This document shows positions 35,728 through 47,300 of a DNA stretch of 64,000 nt, one piece after another. The position numbers and the translations under genes are program-made. The notes beneath the pieces are model-generated. The model saw only the letters and a list, made by a program, of their open reading frames with translations, was not told where the DNA came from and did no database searches. Source of the DNA: Anaeramoeba flamelloides (lineage: Eukaryota; Metamonada; Anaeramoebidae); assembly GCA_027625915.1 (NCBI GenBank), contig JANTQA010000072.1, positions 3,658,001 through 3,722,000 on the forward strand, read 5' to 3'. The stretch's first letter is position 1; each line of letters begins with the position of its first letter.

Positions 35728-38700
35728 TTATAATTCTTCAACTTTATCTTCATCTTCATCTTCTTCTTCACTAGATGATGAGGATGTGGATGTGGATCCT
35801 TCATCTGCTAAGGCAGCCCAATCAGAACCAGATTTAAGTTCCTGTGCTTCTCCAGTTGATAAACTTGGTGGTATAATCTTGAAATAATCTTTAGATACTG
35901 ATGGCCAAAGGAGATATACCATACTTATAAATGCAAGAAAATCTACGGTATAAGTAAATCCACTCATAAACTAATTAATGAAAATTGTATTAAAATTATA
36001 AATAAAACAGGTAAAAAAAAAAAAAAATGAGAATAAAATTTGGCAATGATCAACATTTATAAAAAAAAAAAAAAATTAATAAATACTTTTTCTCTATAAA
36101 GACCATTAATGCCAAAACTAATAAATACGAAAAGAGGAACTAATCCTAACCAAATACCAAAAATGAACATAAGTTTTTTAAAGAAAGCCTTTTTGTCTTC
36201 ATTTGCTTCATTTTTGTATGATTTAATAGCGAAAAATAAGAAAATTCCTAAAATACCTAAACGGAATATCAAGAGCATTATTCCTGGAACGGCTTCAAAT
36301 ACAATAAATTGTGTTCCATAATCGATTACTGCGTAAGCGGAAATTATTAAAATAATAAAAAGTATTAAAAATACTATTGATCCAATTAATAGTGATTTTT
36401 TATATGGTATGTTTCTAACAGTAATTGTCCAACCAAGTGCAATTGCAATAATAATTAAGAAAAATCCTATTTGTGAAATTACTTCAACAACTGTGATTAT
36501 TAATTTATTTTTAATAGTAATTTATTTTTAAAAAAACATCAAATAAAGTAAAAAAAAAAAAAAAAGAAATTTATTAGTATGAGAATTAAAATTTGAAATT
36601 TGACAGGTAAAATCAAATTAATTTATTATTATAATATATTTTTGATAAAAAGAATCTATTTATATCTGTTTATTTTTTTTTTCCAATTCATTTCGTTATT
36701 GATATATAAAAATAAAAAATTCCATCACAATTAGATAGATGGTATATCACTTAAAAAACAGGAAATTTTTTTTTTATGGTTGAAGAATTTTTTCATTTTT
36801 GGATTTTGATTCGTTACAATTTATTTTGGATTTTTTATTTCATTTTAAAGTGGAATTTTGAAATTAAATTTTTTAATTTTTTTCTCAAAATTTATTAAAT
36901 ATGTTTGTTTCAGCCAGTTAGTTTTCCAAAAATAATAATAACGATAATTATCAATCGTTTATTCGCCATAAAAACATAATTAAAAATAAGTTAGATCTTT
37001 TAAATTTTGTCTGTTTTTTTTTCAAAGTTGAAATTTTTAATTTTAATAGTTGATACTCCTCTAATATTGCAAAATAACGAATATTCCAAATTTTTTTTTT
37101 ATTAAAGGATTCATTTTTAATGTGTTTGGATTCTTTCTGTTCAATAATTTTGGAAAAAAAATATATGTACTGAAAGGTTTAATTTAAAAGTTTTTTCAGT
37201 TTATCCTTTTTTTTTTTCAAAGATTAAATGACTTTTATATCGATTGAATTTAAATCAAACCTTCATAATCTTTCAAAAAAAAATTGATATTAATTTTTTT
37301 TTTTTTCACAATGAAAAAGTATTTTTAATGAAAAAAAAATGTATTTTATCTAGTATGAAAAGGTATATTTTACCTCTATTAAAACTCTTACTCAAAAATC
37401 AATTTAATTTTAAATCACAGAAATCACAGAAATCACAGAAATCACAGAAATCACAGAAACCCAAAATCTTCTATTTTATGAAAATTTGAAAGTTTAAGAT
37501 TTTTCTGACACCTTGTGTAACTATTTTAATCTTCGATAAAACACCAAAGTGACTAAATGGACTCAGAAGAAATAAAAATCAAAAAGTTTTCAAAATTTGA
37601 GATGATGGTTTGTGTGATTTCTGTGATTTCTGTGATTTCTGCTATTTCTGTGATTGTTTTTTCAAAAAGTAATGAAAATTTTCTCTATACTTTTGAACTT
37701 TTATAAAATGAAGATCTTATAAGATCTTGGTTTTTTTTTTTGTTTTTGAGTTTTATTTGTCAATAGAAGCCTAATTTTTTGAAAGCTCTACTAAAAGTAA
37801 TTTTGAAGAAAAATTTATTTAATTTAAAAATTATTAATTCTTATCTGATTATATTATTATTTAACACTAGAAAAAACTTCATTCTATTTTTATTTATTTT
37901 TTAATAGCACTTGGAAAATTTTTAAACTGGTTTCGATTACAACCCTTTCAAATAATTAATATTTATTCAAATTTTTGTTTTAAAATTGCTGATAAATAAA
38001 TTAGAAATTAGCACTTTTTTTCATCTCATTTATTAAAACCAATGTAATTAATATTCGGGTCATTATATTGTACACCCATTAAGAACCTATGAATAGGAAA
38101 TTATTTTTTTCTCTCATTTCAAGTTTGATTCAAAAACTGATTTAAATAGTTCTTATTCCGAATATTTATGAATAATTTATAGTTTCTGTAACTTTATTCT
38201 CGAGGTTTTTGTTTGAATTTTAAGATTCTAAATTTTGTTGTAAAAACAATAAATAAAAAGCTATTAAAAAAAATTGTTTTTTTTTTTTTTTTTTCCTTAT
38301 ACTACTTGAAGAGAGAGATTAATCAATTTTAAATGAATTGAAAATTTTTTTTTTTATCTTTTTTATTTAAATCAATTGACTAGAAAAAAGGTAACCAGTT
38401 CGAAAATACAATTATATCTTGGATTTTATAAAAAATTTCTTGAATTAATGAGAGATAGTTATAAAAATAAAAAAAAAAATATTAATAAAGTATTAATAGA
38501 TTGTAAATTCAGCAAAACTAAAAAATATTTTCATAAAATTCAAAGGTTTAATTGATTATCAGTTTGTTTATTTTGTTTATTTTTTTTATTTTTTATTTTT
38601 TTTATTTTTTTTATTTTTTCAATTGGCCTTAATATATGTGTTTAAATAAAGTGATAGATTTAAAACTCACAAACGTATTTTAAAGAAAAATCATTTTTAT

Positions 38701-41700
38701 TCGAAATTGAAAATTTTAATTTATAGATTTCTATTAAAAAAAAATCCCTTTTTCTTCGAAATTTTCTGAAAGTCCTCTTTTGTGAGCTTTCAAAATATAT
38801 TTATTAATAAATAAAAAAAAAAAAAGGGTAAAATAAAATTGAGATATTTTGGATGGAATTCTTTTGGATTAATTTCAAAATTGAAATAAGTTACTTCATC
38901 TAACAAAGATTGCATAAAAGAAAGTGTTATTTTTAACTTGAAATATTTTAATAAAAAAAATGTATTTATTTGAAGATACCATTATTAATTTTTTAGGACT
39001 ATATTGTAATATCAAAAATACACAAAATTTTAAGCACATAAAATATTACTTTGTAACTAGTGGGTTGTGTTCCTTAGGTTTAATTTCTCCCATGTAATTT
39101 ATTTTTATATTGCAAATATTAATCAAAAATTAATCAAAAATATTAAAAATTACATGGATAAACCGAGAAACTATTATTTACCTTTTGTCAATATTGTTTA
39201 TTGATCATAAAGGATCGATCGATTTGTCAATCAAATTAAAATAAAGTACAATAAAAATCTTGATCTAATCCTTGACTGAATTAATTATCTTTTTTGTTGT
39301 TTTTTAAAAAAAATTACATTTTTTTCACAAAATCTATTTTTGAAAAAAACAAAATTTTTCTTTATAAAAATATCATTGAATTAGTCTAAAAGCCATCAAC
39401 TATTATATCGCGATTTAACTTTTCATCACGAAGTTTTGGCATTTATCACACTTTTTAGACAATTTACGTGATTTTATAGAATATAGCGATTTTTGAGATT
39501 ATCTGTGATAAAATTTAATCGCGATTTTCTGATATAATATGGCGATTTGATAAAAATAATCGCGATTTTCGAAACGTTATCGTGATTTTTGAAACTTAAT
39601 CGTGACTTGACAAGGATAGTGTCAAATATTCTAATTATTAGAAATTTATTGAAAACTTGACTATTTTTGCGATCTCCAAAACCACACAAACAATTTCGAT
39701 AAGAAAGTAGATTTAAATTGTATTTATTGGATCGATTGAAAATAATATAATGAATTATTATTAAAAGTTAATTGGTTTCTTCTTTTTATTGATTTTACTT
39801 TTCGTTTTCAGGTTCTTTTAATGTTCCCAATGAAAACCCGTGTTTAACTTTTTTTCCACAACGGTAACTCAATTTTTGAAAAAAAAAATATTTTGATTGG
39901 TACAGCTGTTTTAAAAAAACTGAGGACTTTTTGTAAAAACTTTTTGAAAGTTTTCTATTTAAATAAAGCGAAAACTTTTTCAGAATTAAAAATTTTTTGA
40001 AAGTTTTCTATTTTAATAAAGTGTGAAAATCATACTTTAAATGAGGTGTAGATGTTGTAGTCTGAAATAAATCACTTTTTTTAAAAAAAGTTCTAACTTT
40101 ATTAAAACGGAAAAATTTAAAAAAGTTATAATTCTAGCAATATCATAAAAAAAAAAAAGTACTCACTTTTTTAAAATGGCTGTAATAAGAATCACCATAA
40201 TTTTGTTTATTCCTTTTATGAAAAATCAATTTTTAAGAATTGTAGTTTGCAATTTTTGAAAAAAAGAAAAAAAAAAAAAAATATTACTTGCTGCTAAAAC
40301 AATTAACCCTGGTGATCCAATTCCATTTTGAGCAAATGATCCAAAATGGACTAAATTCATTAACAAAGCAGCAGTTCGTAAAATTAATACATATAAAAAG
40401 AACCTAAGAATCTATTATAAATAAAAAAAATAAGAAAAAAAGTTTGTGATCAAAATAAGCTGTTAAATCAAAGCAAGACTTAATTAAGGTAAAATAATAT
40501 ATTACTGGGTGAAAGTCGCCAGTTCTTTGTAATTTAACAGAAACAAATAATTGAACCAAACAAAGGATTGTGAAGAAAATGAAATAAACAATATTTAATG
40601 CAAGTAACCCTATTAGTTATATTTATTAAAATTAGTACAAAAAGAGAAAATTACATTGATTTAAAGATCTTTGAAAAAAAAAATAACAAGCATTTGAAAA
40701 AAAAAAAAAAAATATTCATAAGGATTGGACTTTAAATTGGTAACCATGAGACACCTTATTGAGTAAAATATTTTGTAATTATTTTTCTAGAAACCATTCC
40801 ATTAATGGTTTAAATTCTGCCACTTTTTCATTCACAAAATTTATTGAATAAATTGGAAGAATGAAAGAAAAAAAAGAAAAAGTGAAAATTTAATGAAATG
40901 ATTACCTTGTTGTTCACAACTAAATTCTTGGGAATATTTCCCAACCATTGGGTTCCAAAGATGAACATCCATTTTTGTAATCTCAATGCTTTTGGCGCTA
41001 CAGTCTGAGAGAGAAAAATACCACATATGGCTTTCTTTGACGTCCTTAAATGTTTCGGTTTCTTGGAAGTGGCTAGTTATAGTTCGTGTATTTTTAGCTT
41101 TTGAGTTTTTTTTTGCACACGAGTCTTTAGAGCTTCCTACATCATCCCAAGAACCCTTTTGATCATCAAAAAATTCTACTGTTAAAGAGTTTTTGGTTTC
41201 CATCACAAAAGTCAAATTTCCGTATTCTAAATTGAGTTGTTTTGTGTTTAGTTCATGAGTGAAAAAGGCAAATAAGGTTAAAAAGAATAAATAAAAAAAA
41301 AAAAAAAAAAGAGAAAAAAATTAAAAAGAAATTAAAAGGATCATTTTAATTTGTTTGTTGATTAAACAAAGAGAGAAATTTGAATATTTTGTCAAAAGTG
41401 TATTTCAGAAATTTATTTTTTTGGCGAATTGTTTTTTTAAAAAAAAAAAAAAAAAAAAAATTAAAAAAAGAAAATTAAATTCAATGAAAAGATATGGTGG
41501 GAAGTTTTTAAAAATAAAAAAACAAAATTTTCTTGGTTTTTTTTTTTATTTTACTTTATTTGGTTGTTTGTTTAAACTCTTTTTCCCAAATTTTTTTTGA
41601 AAAAAAAAAAATTTTTATTTTAGCTTGAAAAGAAAAAGAAGTAGTCTTTAAAATCATGTAGAAAATTAATTCTCCATTACTTTTTTTTTTCTTTTTGTTT

Positions 41701-41992
41701 TTTCAAAAACTCAGGATACAAAAACAAGCAAAAAAAAAAAAAAAAAAAAAAAAAGAAAAAAGTTCAAATTTCCCATTTAAATTATTGATTGGTTGTTTGT
41801 TTTGTTATCTTAATTTAAAAGATTTTGGAAAAAGATCGTACGCTTGCTACTTTTGATAAAACAAAACTTTGTAAAATAATCCCAATTTGAGGAGCGTTTC
41901 CAGCTTCCTTGTAAACGAAGTGCTGAGCCTTGATTCGCAGTGATTAAAAAAATCAAAGAAATTACTAAAACAGCCTTAAGGTACTTTGTCAT
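35728..41992 (-). CDS. GPR180/TMEM145-like seven-transmembrane protein
   Basis: A membrane protein of the rhodopsin-like GPCR transmembrane (GpcrRhopsn4) family; its ligand and signalling are not known from sequence. Exons are 41992-41851, 41226-40906, 40609-40506, 40411-40288, 36490-36087 and 35970-35728, all in phase, giving 445 residues. The signal peptide MTKYLKAVLVISLIFLITAN is followed by the family-typical lumenal NWDYFTKFCFIKKYGNLTF, formed across the first junction, and by MWYFSLSDCSAKSIEITKMD. The helical part starts at ALNIVYFIFFTILCLVQLFV and includes LMNLVHFGSFAQNGIGSPG, GFFLIIIAIALGWTI, and LLIFRLGILGIFLFFAIKSY with FFKKLMFIFGIWLGLVPLFV. The last helix is TVDFLAFISMVYLLWPSVSK. 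The cytosolic tail ends in Ser and Glu/Asp runs, a likely phosphorylated acidic tail (inference). Intron 4 is 3797 bp and full of repeats. Confidence 0.92.
37412..37655. repeat. Mirror pair of 9-bp minisatellites
   Basis: Five perfect tandem AAATCACAG units occupy 37412-37456. About 156 bases further on, 37613-37655 holds five units of the complementary CTGTGATTT, one with a GTGA to GCTA change. The two arrays can pair into a 43-base stem. They lie in the large intron of the GPR180-like gene. Confidence 0.85.
39461..39620. repeat. 20-bp-periodic CG-containing repeat
   Basis: Units starting at 39521, 39541, 39561, 39581 and 39601 all begin with (G/C)GYGA followed by a T-rich half: GCGATTTTCTGATATAATAT, GGCGATTTGATAAAAATAAT, CGCGATTTTCGAAACGTTAT, CGTGATTTTTGAAACTTAAT, CGTGACTTGACAAGGATAGT. 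Looser units extend to 39461, and another TCGCGA lies at 39408. Palindromic TCGCGA occurs three times. It is intronic in the GPR180-like gene. Confidence 0.75.
39815..39870. mobile_element. Solo end of a MITE (minus orientation)
   Basis: The minus strand reads CCGTTGTGGAAAAAAAGTTA, AACACGGG, then TTTTCATTGGGAACATTAAA. This matches the end at 44079-44135 and shares the subterminal box TTTTTAATTGGGAACATTAC with 8753-9213. No partner end is found nearby. Confidence 0.5.
39903..40182. mobile_element. 280-bp MITE, TA-flanked, CAG...CTG ends
   Basis: It starts CAGCTGTTTTAAAAAAACTG and ends CACTTTTTTAAAATGGCTG, with TA on both sides (39901-39902, 40183-40184). The interior has AAGTTTTCTATTTAAATAAA and AGTTCTAACTTTATTAAAAC, themselves inverted to each other. 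It is colinear with 59360-59643. It lies in intron 4 of the GPR180-like gene, about 100 bp upstream of exon 4's 3' border in plus coordinates. Confidence 0.8.
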
Positions 41993-42714
41993 TTTTCTAA
42001 TTAGAAATAGAAGAATACACCACTTTTATAACTTGAAAAAAATGTTTTGTTATTTTGTCCGATTTGAAATTATATCGTAAAAAAAGTCAATTGTTTGTTG
42101 AATATAACAAGAACTAAAATAAATTATAATTTAACTGTGGGACGGTTATTTTGGAAATTTGGATTGAGAAAAATAAACATTCATATTTTTTGTTTGGAAA
42201 TTTGAATTTTACTCTTTGGAATTGGTAAAAATAACTTTTACACGATCTAACTGTTTTTAATATTTTTCTGAAAAATCTATGATGATTTCAATTTTCTTCT
42301 TTTTTTTAAATGATTTTTTTCCGTTAATTTCATTTTTTTTAGAAAACTAAAGAACAAACCTGAAGAATGTAAGGTGGCGTTTATCAGAAACAAACACAAA
42401 CTATTTCTTGTTTATATACTCAATAAAGTATAGGTTGTGAAAAATATAAGAAAAGAAGTTTATATTTTTGTTTCTGAGAAAAATTAATGAGAATTTTTTT
42501 ACTAACAAGCTTTTTTTCAAATACAATTGGTGTGAAACTTTTAGTGTACGTAAATTTCTTTAGTGGCAAATTACTCTGGTTGACTTTACAACTGTATACA
42601 ATTTGAAAAACACTTTTAAGGGAGCTAAACCATCTTTAAAAAACATTTTCACTTTTCCCTGAAATCCAAAAGAGATCTAAAAGAATAATTTATATCAAGA
42701 ACAAAAAACATTGC

Positions 42715-43245
42715 TTAAGGACTACTTTTTTAGGTGAAAGTAGCGAAATAATGCATAGCATCACCCTTGGATAAGTTATGTAATCCAAGTAATATTTATC
42801 CAAGTAGAATTTCTTTTAGAAAAAATGTGAAATTTTCACAATTTCAACAATTTTCACAATTTTTACCTTGGTAGATCATGTTTAAATTTTGATTTTAATA
42901 TTTTAGAATTTCCATTTCAACTTTCCGAACTCACACAATTTTCTAGAGCTGTTCTACATCTTTTATAAATTCACTTTTAAAAGTTTGAAATGTTTCAAAA
43001 TTTGAAATGCACTTGAAAATCACTAAAAGCCATTTTTTGCAATTATTTTTTTTTGTTATTTAAAATTTTACTTTTCATTGAAAAACAAAGAAAAATAAAC
43101 TTCGTGAAAAGATAAAGATGACATAAAATGTTCTTTTTTTTTTTTTGTCCAATTTCTTCTGTGTGAAGAATTTTTTTGAGAAGTGAAAGTAAAATAACAC
43201 AATTACCCCCCCCCCCCCCCCCCAGGGTGGGGACGTAGTCCTTAA
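42715..43245. mobile_element. Element with TTAAGGACTAC ends and an 18-C homopolymer
   Basis: Ends TTAAGGACTAC (42715-42725) and its exact inverse GTAGTCCTTAA (43235-43245) bound 531 bp. Near the right end is a run of 18 C (43206-43223) followed by AGGGTGGGGACGTA, extraordinary in this AT-rich setting. Partly inverted GTGAAAGTA motifs lie inside both ends. No ORF. The short ends make the mobile-element call moderate. Confidence 0.5.
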
Positions 43246-44078
43246 ATACAAGATTTTTATTCTTTTTCTTTTTAAAACCTGAAACTAAAAATTTAATAAA
43301 ACCAAAAATTGAATCAAAAAAATGCTGAAAAAATTGAAAAATGAAAGATTCAGCTCTGAATTAATTTGACTATTTTCACAAATAGAGCAATGAATGGTGT
43401 TTTGGTTTCAAAGTTTCAATATCTGGTGTCACTCAAAAAATATTTTTTCAGTAAGGTTAACACAATTAAAAATTTTCAAAAATGGTAAAATGTACTTACT
43501 CCCTTAAAAAATGGAGAAAAAAATTCGAAAAATATCCATACAATTCAATTCATATTTAAAATTTTTACATTTTCTAACAAACAGTTAACCTTCAAAATGG
43601 ATTTTGTTGTAGATATACTATTGGTCACTTAACTAGATGTTGTATCAGAACAAGATTAAAAAAAATACACAAGCTTGGTTTGTAACGAAGATTCTTGATT
43701 TTCATCCAATGATTTGGGTGTTTGTTGTTTTCTATTTTTATAATTGTTTTTTTTTTTAGTTAGTAGAAATTCAATATTGCCTCTTTTATTTTTACTGATA
43801 ATAATCAAAAAAAATTATATAAGTGAATCAAAAAGAATCAATGTGAGGAATTTTTCTCCCTTATAATTGAAATTCTTGGAAAATAAAACTGATGAAAATC
43901 TTTCATTCTACAAAGTTTATTATTTAAAGACTATTGGTTGCAAAACATATGAAACAAAATTTATATTCAGCTTTCCCAAAGAAAGATAATAAAAATCATG
44001 AAACATTTCAAATTTCTAGTTCTTAAAATCATCTAAAATTAGTAATTTTCCCTTTTAAAATTGAGAACTTTGATAACT

Positions 44079-44135
44079 GTTGTGGAAAAAAAAGTGAAAC
44101 ACGGTTTTTAATTGGGAACACTACTGAAAATTTTA
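44079..44135. mobile_element. Solo end of a MITE (plus orientation)
   Basis: CTGTTGTGGAAAAAAAAGTG, AAACACGG and TTTTTAATTGGGAACACTAC match the inverted end at 39815-39870 and the subterminal box of 8753-9213. The end lies about 190 bases before the TBCD start codon, so it may fall within the promoter. Confidence 0.5.
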
Positions 44136-44322
44136 ATCTTTTTATTTAACAATTAACAGAATAACAAACCTTTTTTGGGACTCAAAGATATTTTACAAAA
44201 AAATACCAGTCTTCTAATAAAAATGTATTCATTGTAAAAGTGTATTTCATTTTTTTTTCAAATTTTAAAATTAAAATCAGAATTTAAGTTACAATTTCTA
44301 ATCTCATTTTTTCAAGGCAACA

Positions 44323-47300
44323 ATGTCAAACATTTTGAACAACAAACATTTGCTTGAAGAAAAAGAAGAATTAGAAAAAATAATCTCCGATCTACCGAAA
44401 ACAGTGGGAACAATAGAGGTATTAAAGGAGTGTTCGCAAAAGTTTTCAAAAATAATGGAAAAATATCTTGAAAAACCACAGCTATTGAACCCCATTGCAA
44501 GAAAACTTACAGGAGTTTGTTTTCAACTAATTTTATCCAATTTGAAATCAAAAGAAGTAACAGAACAGCTATTTCATATTCTCTATGTATTTTCAAATGT
44601 CCAGGGGAGTAAACGCATTTTAAAATATTTCCCACATCAAGTAGAATACCTCGAACCGATTTCAAAATTTTTTTTAGATCTTGAGACAGATCGATCTCTT
44701 CAATGGAAATCAAAATACCTTGTTTTGTTATGGTTGTCAATCCTCATTATGAACCCTTTTGATCTTCGCTCTATCGATTCGTCTGGCCAAAAGCTCACCT
44801 TAATCGCCCAACTAATTACACGTACAAAGCAGTTCCTTGGAGACTCTGGTCCTGTAAAATTTGCTTCTTCATTTTTCCTCGCAAAATTGTTTATACGCCC
44901 AGACATGGTCAGCTCTGCTTTTCCAGAGTTTTTAGATTGGTGTGTCCTTGGAATAAAAAAAAGATCATTTGACACTCAACATTTAGTAAGTTTACACAAA
45001 TTACCTTCTTTTTTTTCTTTTCTTTCTTCAAAAAAAAAGCGTAACAAGAAAAATCAAAGATTTAAACGATCCTTGCCAAAAATTAATTAAAAAAAAAAAA
45101 ACACAAAGCAAGTTAAAAACCTTTCGATTTCAAGAATTGTTTCCTTTTTTGGGTTTCTTATTTTTAAATAAATCTTTTACTTGAAATTTTTTATATACAA
45201 ACATAAGCAACATTTTTTGAGAATAAAACCTTCGTTTTAAATTTTAATGAGACAATATTTCATCTGATTTTACTTTTTTTACGTCTGGAATCTGAGTTTA
45301 CTTTAGGATTCTTCTTTCACCCAAAATAAACCATAAAAAGAACCACTCAAATAAACAGAGATCACAAACCAAAATCAATTGCTTTGAGAGCTATTATGAG
45401 TATAAAAACAAAAACAGAAAAGATAAAGGGAAAATATTTTCCCTTTTGTTAATCAGACACCAGTAAAGAAATGTGGATGAAAATTTCCCATGAAAGTATT
45501 CTTTTCCTACGTTTATTTTTGAATTCTAACCTAACCTAACCTTAGACACGTAAATATCCCAAACCTTCCTTTCCATTATTCTTGTTAAATTTGACTTAAA
45601 AAAAATAAAATTTTATCTCCAAAAGCCCAATAAGGAAGAATCAAGCAAGACATCAAGAATCTTCATTTTCAATTGATCTTGTGAAGATTTTTGAGTTTTT
45701 TCATCCGATTTGAGTAAAAAATATTGGGAAATTGAAAAAAAATTTTCATTTATTAATTGGAAAAATTACAGTGTTGAGAAGTTCATGTTATAATTATTTA
45801 TATAATTCTCAAAAGCAAAATATACTCTGCTTAATAAAATTGCAAAAGTACATTTTCAAAACATGTAAACGAAAATCTTTAAGAACCCATGATCTAACTT
45901 TTAAATTTACATTCTTAACCTTTTTATTTATCATTGTTAAAGCTATTTTGCCTGGGCTGATCAAAAATAAATTTATCCAAATTATTCCATATGTATATAT
46001 ATATATGTGTGTATTTATTTATGTATTTATGTGCAAATTCCTGTATTTTTTTTGGAAAAAAATATTGCATCTTTATTTCAAGGTTAATTTAATTTAATAA
46101 AAAAAAAAAAAGAAAAAGAAAAAGAACAACAACAAGAACAAGAAAAAAGAAAGTATCTATTGGAAAAATGTTCTAAAAAAAAAAGAATTTATTGTTAAAT
46201 CCATTCATGAAAGAATTCCAAAAACTATATTTCAACAATTAAATCACTTCAAAAATCTAAAAATCGATTAGAATTCAATCAAGAACAACCAATTCAAGAT
46301 TTTTTTAGCCAAAATAAAAATGCTAAAATTACAATAACTAAGTTTCAAATTCTCAAAAATTAAAATAAATATCCTTATACTTTCATGTTCTAATTATTAT
46401 GGTTCAAGAATTGGCATCATCTGTTTTAATAATTGAGATTTTCATTTGAAAAGGTTCTATAGGAACTGGTCCCAAAAGATATATATATATATATTTTTTA
46501 TATAATCAGAGAAGGGATTTTCAATAAAAAAGTTCATTTTAAAAGCTAAATACTGATTACAAAAAAATTTTGATAGTAGAACAGGGATATAAGTAATTAT
46601 TTTTTGAAAAAATATTTTGTTTTCAAAATACAAAATTTGTAACCAAAAACATATTTATTGCCTTTTTTTGGTTTTTAATCAACAATTATCATTTAAAAAC
46701 CAAAAAAAAAAAAAAAAGTATAGTTTCTTAAGGAAACACTTTAAAAAGTTAATTAAATTAAAGTAGGTTGAGCAAAATTATAATATTATTTCTTTGAAAA
46801 TACTTTGATAATAAATAAGAAGAAGGTAAATGGATTTTTTTTTTCTCTTTTAATTATTATAAGACTACCGTTTTGAATCCAAGCTTCAAAAATGAAGAGA
46901 TTTTATTCAGGAAAATATATTTTGAAGAAGGAATGTATTTTTTTCCCCCATATTTGGTAATTAACTTGAATATAAAGGTTTTTTTTTTTGTATTTTTTTT
47001 CTGTTTTCCTGTGAGAAGGGAAAAATTCTATTATAAAAAGGAATTATAACTAGTAATATTTTGCATTTTTAATTTTAACAACGTTTTTTTATGAAATTTG
47101 TGAAACAAGTTAGATTCAAAAAAGAAGACTTTTTGATTTCTTTTCTCACATTCAATCATTTTTCTATTTACTTTTTTGAAAGCCGCTTATTATGGAAAAT
47201 TAACTCTTTTTACCAGAATAATATTTTTTTTAATAATTTCTTTGTCAAAAAGTTTCAAAAAAATTGATACAATCATTCTTTATACTAAAAATTCCTGGGC

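Larger units (their letters stand above)
41993..44322. promoter_or_regulatory. Divergent intergenic region between GPR180-like gene and TBCD
   Basis: Both flanking genes point outward, so promoters of both probably lie here, although no element can be assigned by eye. It contains an inverted-repeat element with a C run (42715-43245) and a solo MITE end at 44079-44135 close to the TBCD start. The rest is AT-rich. Confidence 0.4.

Noticed and set aside
41282-41344. Alternative start for the GPR180-like protein at 41344
   Set aside because: The frame meets a TAA after seven codons; the exon starting at 41226 joined to the signal-peptide exon at 41851 restores the family FCFxKxYG sequence.
45528-45542. 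Telomere-like TAACC repeats
   Set aside because: Only three units inside a TBCD intron; too short to claim an interstitial telomere.
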